Shown piece by piece: positions 6,553-9,845 of a stretch of 9,845 bases of DNA (positions within the stretch are counted from its first letter, which is position 1; the number at the start of each line of letters is the position of its first letter). Made by a program: the position numbers and the translations under genes. Origin of the DNA: Planctomycetales bacterium (GTDB taxonomy: Bacteria > Planctomycetota > Planctomycetia > Gemmatales > Gemmataceae). The notes under the pieces are model-generated. The model was not told where the DNA came from. It searched no databases and was given only the letters and a program-made list of their open reading frames with translations. Location: assembly GCA_020054355.1 (NCBI GenBank), contig JAGVLI010000055.1, positions 1-9,845 on the forward strand, given 5' to 3'.

Positions 6553-9150
6553 CTAGGGCTCCACCCGACCGCCTCCCAAATGCTTCGCCAGGAAAGCCTC
6601 GGCCGCCGCTTGAAACTTCAGGCGGTTCTCCGGCCGGGCGAAGCCGTGCCCTTCGTCGGAGAACAGCAGGTATTCCACGGGCTTGCCCGCCTTGCGCACC
6701 GCTTCGACGATCTGCTCCGATTCCGCCTGCTTGACGCGCGGATCGTTGGCTCCCTGGGCAATCAGCAGCGGTATCTTGATCTGGTTGGCCTTGAAGAGCG
6801 GCGAGCGCGATTTCAGGAAATCTTCTTCCTTGTCCACGTCGCCCACGCGCACGGCGAACCGTTTCTTCAGCGGTTCCCAGTAAGGCGGAATGGACTTCAG
6901 CAGAGTGACCAGGTTCGACGGTCCAACGATATCGACCGCACAGGCGAACACGTCCGGCGTGAAGGTCGCGCCGACCAGCGCCGCGTAACCGCCGTAGCTG
7001 CCGCCGTAGATCGCCACCCGCTTCGGATCGGCAATCCCCTGCTTGACGGTCCAGTTGACCGCGTCGATCAAGTCGTCGTGCATCTTGGCGGCCCATTCGC
7101 GGTTGCCGGCGTGCAGGAATTTCTTGCCGAAGCCGGTGGAGCCGCGATAGTTGACCTGCAAGACCGCGTAGCCGCGATTGGCCAGCCATTGCACCGTGGG
7201 GTGGTAGCCCCAGACGTCGCGCGCCCACGGCCCGCCATGCACCACCAGCACCAGCGGCAGGTTCTTCGGCTCGACCCCTTCCGGCAACGTCAAATAGGAG
7301 ATCAATTCCAGCCCGTCCCGGCTCTTGATGACGACCGGCTTCATCGGCGCCAGTTTGTACTTGTTCAACTCAGGCCGGTCTGTGAACAGGTACGACACGA
7401 TCTTATGCGGCCGGCTGTAGACGTAGTACTTCGTGGATTGCGTGTCGCCTGTATAAGCGACAACCCATCTTTCCAGAGTACTGTCCCGGCTCAGAATCGA
7501 AACCTCGTCGCCCTCGTTAATTCTCTCCAGAACCTTGAGGTCTTTGGCTAACTCAGGATCGAGCGCCTTCCATTTCGTCCGTTCCCGATTGAAGGCCACG
7601 GCTTCGACCGTGTGCGTCAGCGGGTTGAAGATGACGCCGCTCAGGTCGGCGCCGGGATCGCCGGCAATGACCTCCTCCTTACCGCTGTCGAGGTCGCGCT
7701 TGACCAGCGACAGCGTGTCGCGCTTCTCGCTGCTGGTCAGCCAGAGCGACTTGCCGTCGGCGGTGAAGCCGATCACCCGGCCGTCGGCGTCATCCGGCCC
7801 CCATTTGACCGCGGTTTGCCACTTGCTTTTCTCGTCGGCCCGCCAGCGCAGCTCGGTGCCGCCATCCGGCGTGCTGGCCTGGGCGCCGCGAATCCTGAAT
7901 TTCGGATCGGCCTCCCAGCCGACCACGTCGCCGGGGTTTTCCGTATCGAGTTCGGCCGCGCCGGTGGTCAGGTTGATGCGATAGACGTCGTTGATACGGC
8001 GGTCGCGGACGTTCATGCTGACCAGCATCTCGTTGGGAAAGTTGCGGTCCAGTGCCGTGATGCCGGCTCGCTCTCCCTGGAAGGGCGTCAGGTCGCGGAC
8101 GACGTTGCCGTTCAGGTTGACGGAGTAGATGTGAAAGTTCTCGTCGCCCTCGTGGTCCTGCATGTAGAGCAGGGTGTCGGGCGCGTAGGACCAGGCATGC
8201 TGGCGGATGCCTCGCTTCTTGTCCGCCGTGACGATCTTCGCATCGTCCTTGCCCAGCGTCCGCACCCAGACTTGCAGGACATCGTTCTTGTCCGGCGCGA
8301 GGTACGACAGCCGTTTGCCGTCCGGGCTGATCTGCGGCGAAGTTTTGACCGGATTGCCGAACAGCACCGCTCGGGGAATCAGTGCTCCCGCCGCTTGCGG
8401 CTTTGCACCTGCGGCCGGCTTCGCCGGCAGTTCGTCTTTCAGTATCCGCGCCAGCAGTTCGTAGCCCTTGGCCGACAGGTGCAACCCATCGGGCAGCACC
8501 ACTTCGCGGATGCTGCCATCCCCGTCGAGGAACTTCTCGCCCGCGTCGAGGAACTTCACCTGCTTGCCGTCAGCGAGCTTGGCGAGGCGTTCGTTGACTG
8601 CCTTGATCTTGGCCCGCACCGGCGCATCGGCCTTGGGCGCGCGCGGCAGGATGCCCAGCAGCACGATGCGCGCTTCGGGCAGTTGCTTGCGGACTTCGGC
8701 GACGATGGCCGCGATGCCGTCGCCGATTTCTTCCGGACTGCTGCCGCCCGAGAGCTTGCCGTGCCGGTCCGCGCCCAGGTTGTTCGTGCCGATCTGCAGG
8801 ACAACCACTTGTGGCTTCAGGCCCGCGAGTTGCTTACCTTCGGTCACGCGCCAGAGCAGGTGTTCCACGCGGTCGCCGCTGATGCCGAAGGCCGCCGCTC
8901 CGAGCGGTTCGATCAGCTGCTTCCACATCGCCTGGCCGTTCTGCTCCCAGCCTTCGGTGAGCGAATCGCCCAGAAAGAGGATACTTACGTCGCCCTTCTT
9001 GGCGCGCTCCAGGAATGCCTTGTGCAACCCTTGGGCGTAAGCATCGGCGCGAGCGACCGGCTTCGTAGTTTTCGCGTCCTCGGCATGTAGGGGCGAGAGC
9101 GCCCAGGCCGCCAGCATGAAGGCCGCCAGTTGGACCAGTCGTATCATCAT
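6553..9150 (-). CDS. Secreted two-domain hydrolase: SGNH esterase domain fused to an S9 (prolyl-oligopeptidase family) peptidase
   Basis: The product has 865 residues. A signal peptide (hydrophobic to about residue 20, likely cut after LHA at 23) sends it to the periplasm or outside. Residues about 50-240 are a complete SGNH/GDSL hydrolase most like the PAF-acetylhydrolase group: block I GDSLTEGW (Ser63), block II FGISGDRVEHLLW (Gly92), block III GTNNLG (Asn123) and block V DGLHL (Asp221, His224). An Ala/Pro/Lys linker (about 241-258) leads to an S9 beta-propeller (about 260-590), then an alpha/beta-hydrolase domain with GGSYGG (Ser718), GANDPRV (Asp803) and EGHGF (His835). Both active sites look intact, so it should cleave an ester and short peptides or acyl-peptides; the substrates are unknown. 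GGAAGGG (9159-9165) lies 8 nt before the ATG. The gene shares a strand with the efflux operon but is 237 bp upstream and probably independent. Confidence 0.93.
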   Translation of the reverse strand: MMIRLVQLAAFMLAAWALSPLHAEDAKTTKPVARADAYAQGLHKAFLERAKKGDVSILFLGDSLTEGWEQNGQAMWKQLIEPLGAAAFGISGDRVEHLLWRVTEGKQLAGLKPQVVVLQIGTNNLGADRHGKLSGGSSPEEIGDGIAAIVAEVRKQLPEARIVLLGILPRAPKADAPVRAKIKAVNERLAKLADGKQVKFLDAGEKFLDGDGSIREVVLPDGLHLSAKGYELLARILKDELPAKPAAGAKPQAAGALIPRAVLFGNPVKTSPQISPDGKRLSYLAPDKNDVLQVWVRTLGKDDAKIVTADKKRGIRQHAWSYAPDTLLYMQDHEGDENFHIYSVNLNGNVVRDLTPFQGERAGITALDRNFPNEMLVSMNVRDRRINDVYRINLTTGAAELDTENPGDVVGWEADPKFRIRGAQASTPDGGTELRWRADEKSKWQTAVKWGPDDADGRVIGFTADGKSLWLTSSEKRDTLSLVKRDLDSGKEEVIAGDPGADLSGVIFNPLTHTVEAVAFNRERTKWKALDPELAKDLKVLERINEGDEVSILSRDSTLERWVVAYTGDTQSTKYYVYSRPHKIVSYLFTDRPELNKYKLAPMKPVVIKSRDGLELISYLTLPEGVEPKNLPLVLVVHGGPWARDVWGYHPTVQWLANRGYAVLQVNYRGSTGFGKKFLHAGNREWAAKMHDDLIDAVNWTVKQGIADPKRVAIYGGSYGGYAALVGATFTPDVFACAVDIVGPSNLVTLLKSIPPYWEPLKKRFAVRVGDVDKEEDFLKSRSPLFKANQIKIPLLIAQGANDPRVKQAESEQIVEAVRKAGKPVEYLLFSDEGHGFARPENRLKFQAAAEAFLAKHLGGGRVEP

Positions 9151-9158
9151 CGCGATAA

Positions 9159-9165
9159 CCCTTCC
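9159..9165 (-). promoter_or_regulatory. Ribosome-binding site of the SGNH-S9 gene
   Basis: GGAAGGG on the minus strand is 8 nt before the first ATG (9148-9150). A second ATG follows at once (9145-9147). Either start leaves the signal peptide intact, and the spacing fits the first well. Confidence 0.55.
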
Positions 9166-9190
9166 AGTGAGAGACGGCTGCTTGCGGTTC

Positions 9191-9209
9191 TAATGCCGCT
9201 TGCGGCTTA
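9191..9209. repeat. Hairpin TAA-GCCGC-TT-GCGGC-TTA in the divergent intergenic region
   Basis: TAA/TTA and GCCGC/GCGGC arms pair around a 2-nt centre with one bulged T (9194). It lies in the 202-bp gap between the divergent peptidase (minus) and coiled-coil (plus) genes, which must hold both promoters. It resembles the GCCGC-GA-GCGGC element beyond the other end of the peptidase gene. I could not place -10/-35 elements with confidence. Confidence 0.4.
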
Positions 9210-9339
9210 GCTCGTTATCGCCCCGATGCTACCCCGACGCTGGCCGTTCGTCCACGTTCGGCGCGATTTTCCAGTGAATTACCGAAATCCGGGTCCACCG
9301 ATCCACGAAAGACGGATAGAGTGGAGCGAGGGCGTTTTC

Positions 9340-9343
9340 GAGG
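9340..9343 (+). promoter_or_regulatory. Ribosome-binding site of the coiled-coil membrane protein gene
   Basis: GAGG lies 9 nt before the ATG at 9353-9355 and supports this start. The start also places the hydrophobic segment at the very N-terminus. Confidence 0.55.
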
Positions 9344-9352
9344 TGAAGTGCG

Positions 9353-9793
9353 ATGGAATTCTTTCCGGTGCTGCTGATCGTCGGCGTCATTGGCCTGGCG
9401 ATCCTGTTTCGCGTCGTGGCCGGCGGCATGGACCAGCAACGGATCCGCGAGTATGTCGAAGGCCGGGGCGGCCGGCTGCTGAGTTGCCAGTGGTCGCCGT
9501 TCGGCACCGGCTGGTGGGGCGAAAAGAGCGACCGCATCTACGAAGTCCGCTTCCGCGACCGCGACGGCAACCTGCACCAGGCCACCGCCAAGACCAGCAT
9601 GTGGACCGGCGTGTACTGGACCGAGGACCGCATCAGCCAGTATGCCGCAGGGCACCCGGCCCAGGTCGCCCCGGAGGAAGACCGGCAATACGTCTCCTCC
9701 CTCGAAGACGAAAACCGCCGCTTGATGGCACTCGAAGAAGAGAACCGCCGGTTGCGCGAAGAAGTGGAACGCCTGAAGCACCGGCAGTTTTGA
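9353..9793 (+). CDS. Unrecognised single-pass membrane protein with a C-terminal coiled coil (146 aa)
   Basis: I do not recognise the family. Residues about 3-23 (FFPVLLIVGVIGLAILF and on) form one membrane anchor or uncleaved signal. Residues about 28-95 form a small globular, Trp- and Tyr-containing domain (GGRLLSCQW, GTGWWGEKSDRIYEVRFRD, TGVYWTEDRIS) that looks beta-rich. Residues about 115-144 are a charged coiled coil with Leu/Val at a and d positions (L117, L124, L127, L134, V138, L141), which suggests self-association or a partner. Positive charge just after the hydrophobic stretch is modest, so topology is unclear. The start is backed by GAGG 9 nt upstream. The gene diverges from the peptidase gene. 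Nothing recognisable follows the stop in the last 52 bp. Confidence 0.8.
   Translation: MEFFPVLLIVGVIGLAILFRVVAGGMDQQRIREYVEGRGGRLLSCQWSPFGTGWWGEKSDRIYEVRFRDRDGNLHQATAKTSMWTGVYWTEDRISQYAAGHPAQVAPEEDRQYVSSLEDENRRLMALEEENRRLREEVERLKHRQF
9701..9760 (+). repeat. Imperfect 30-bp tandem duplication inside the coiled-coil segment
   Basis: Units 9701-9730 and 9731-9760 both begin CTCGAAGA and share AACCGCCG and TTG at the same offsets. They encode LEDENRRLMA and LEEENRRLRE. The step of 10 residues does not equal a whole number of heptads, yet hydrophobic spacing is kept because the core shifts between a and d positions. Confidence 0.7.
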
Positions 9794-9845
9794 CAGGCCC
9801 GATCTCCAACACAAGCCCGCCGCGCAAGCAAGGGTTTTCCCAACC

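Noticed and set aside
7612..9090. Plus-strand 492-codon open frame opposite the SGNH-S9 gene
   Set aside because: Antisense shadow. All catalytic motifs are on the minus strand.

Overview
This is a GC-rich, gene-dense window from a Gram-negative-type bacterium. The best guess is a planctomycete, possibly near Gemmataceae or Pirellulales. The clues are the style of the secreted SGNH + S9 hydrolase, the extra membrane insertion in the RND pump, the IS-derived transposase remnant and the abundant short GC-rich intergenic hairpins. This placement is inference from recalled family resemblance, not a database result.

Layout from left to right: (1) 2-811, plus strand: the C-terminal part of a DDE-type transposase, whose recognisable homology stops near position 500. 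(2) About 505-946: a block without a credible protein that carries several hairpins and ends in a perfect 13-bp inverted repeat just beyond the pump gene's stop. (3) 957-6315, minus strand: a likely efflux operon read from high to low coordinates. It holds a periplasmic adaptor lipoprotein (5122-6315), an unrecognised 87-residue protein (4835-5098) and a large HAE1-family RND transporter (957-4466). A nested inverted repeat at 4666-4818 separates the small gene from the pump gene. (4) 6316-6552: the likely promoter and leader region of the operon, with a Fur-box-like sequence. (5) 6553-9150, minus strand: a secreted two-domain hydrolase, with an N-terminal SGNH esterase domain joined to a complete S9 prolyl-oligopeptidase-family peptidase. 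(6) 9151-9352: a divergent intergenic region. (7) 9353-9793, plus strand: an unrecognised single-pass membrane protein with a C-terminal coiled coil.

Working together: the adaptor and RND protein should form the inner-membrane and periplasmic parts of a proton-driven tripartite efflux pump. No outer-membrane channel gene lies in the window, so that part must come from elsewhere. The peptidase gene is on the same strand but 237 bp upstream and is probably a separate transcription unit. No RNA genes, CRISPR arrays or phage genes were seen. I found no clearly new multi-gene system. The points most worth a second look are the nested repeat inside the efflux operon, the small protein between adaptor and pump, the two extra membrane segments in the pump, the SGNH-S9 fusion and the hairpin-rich block beside the transposase remnant.
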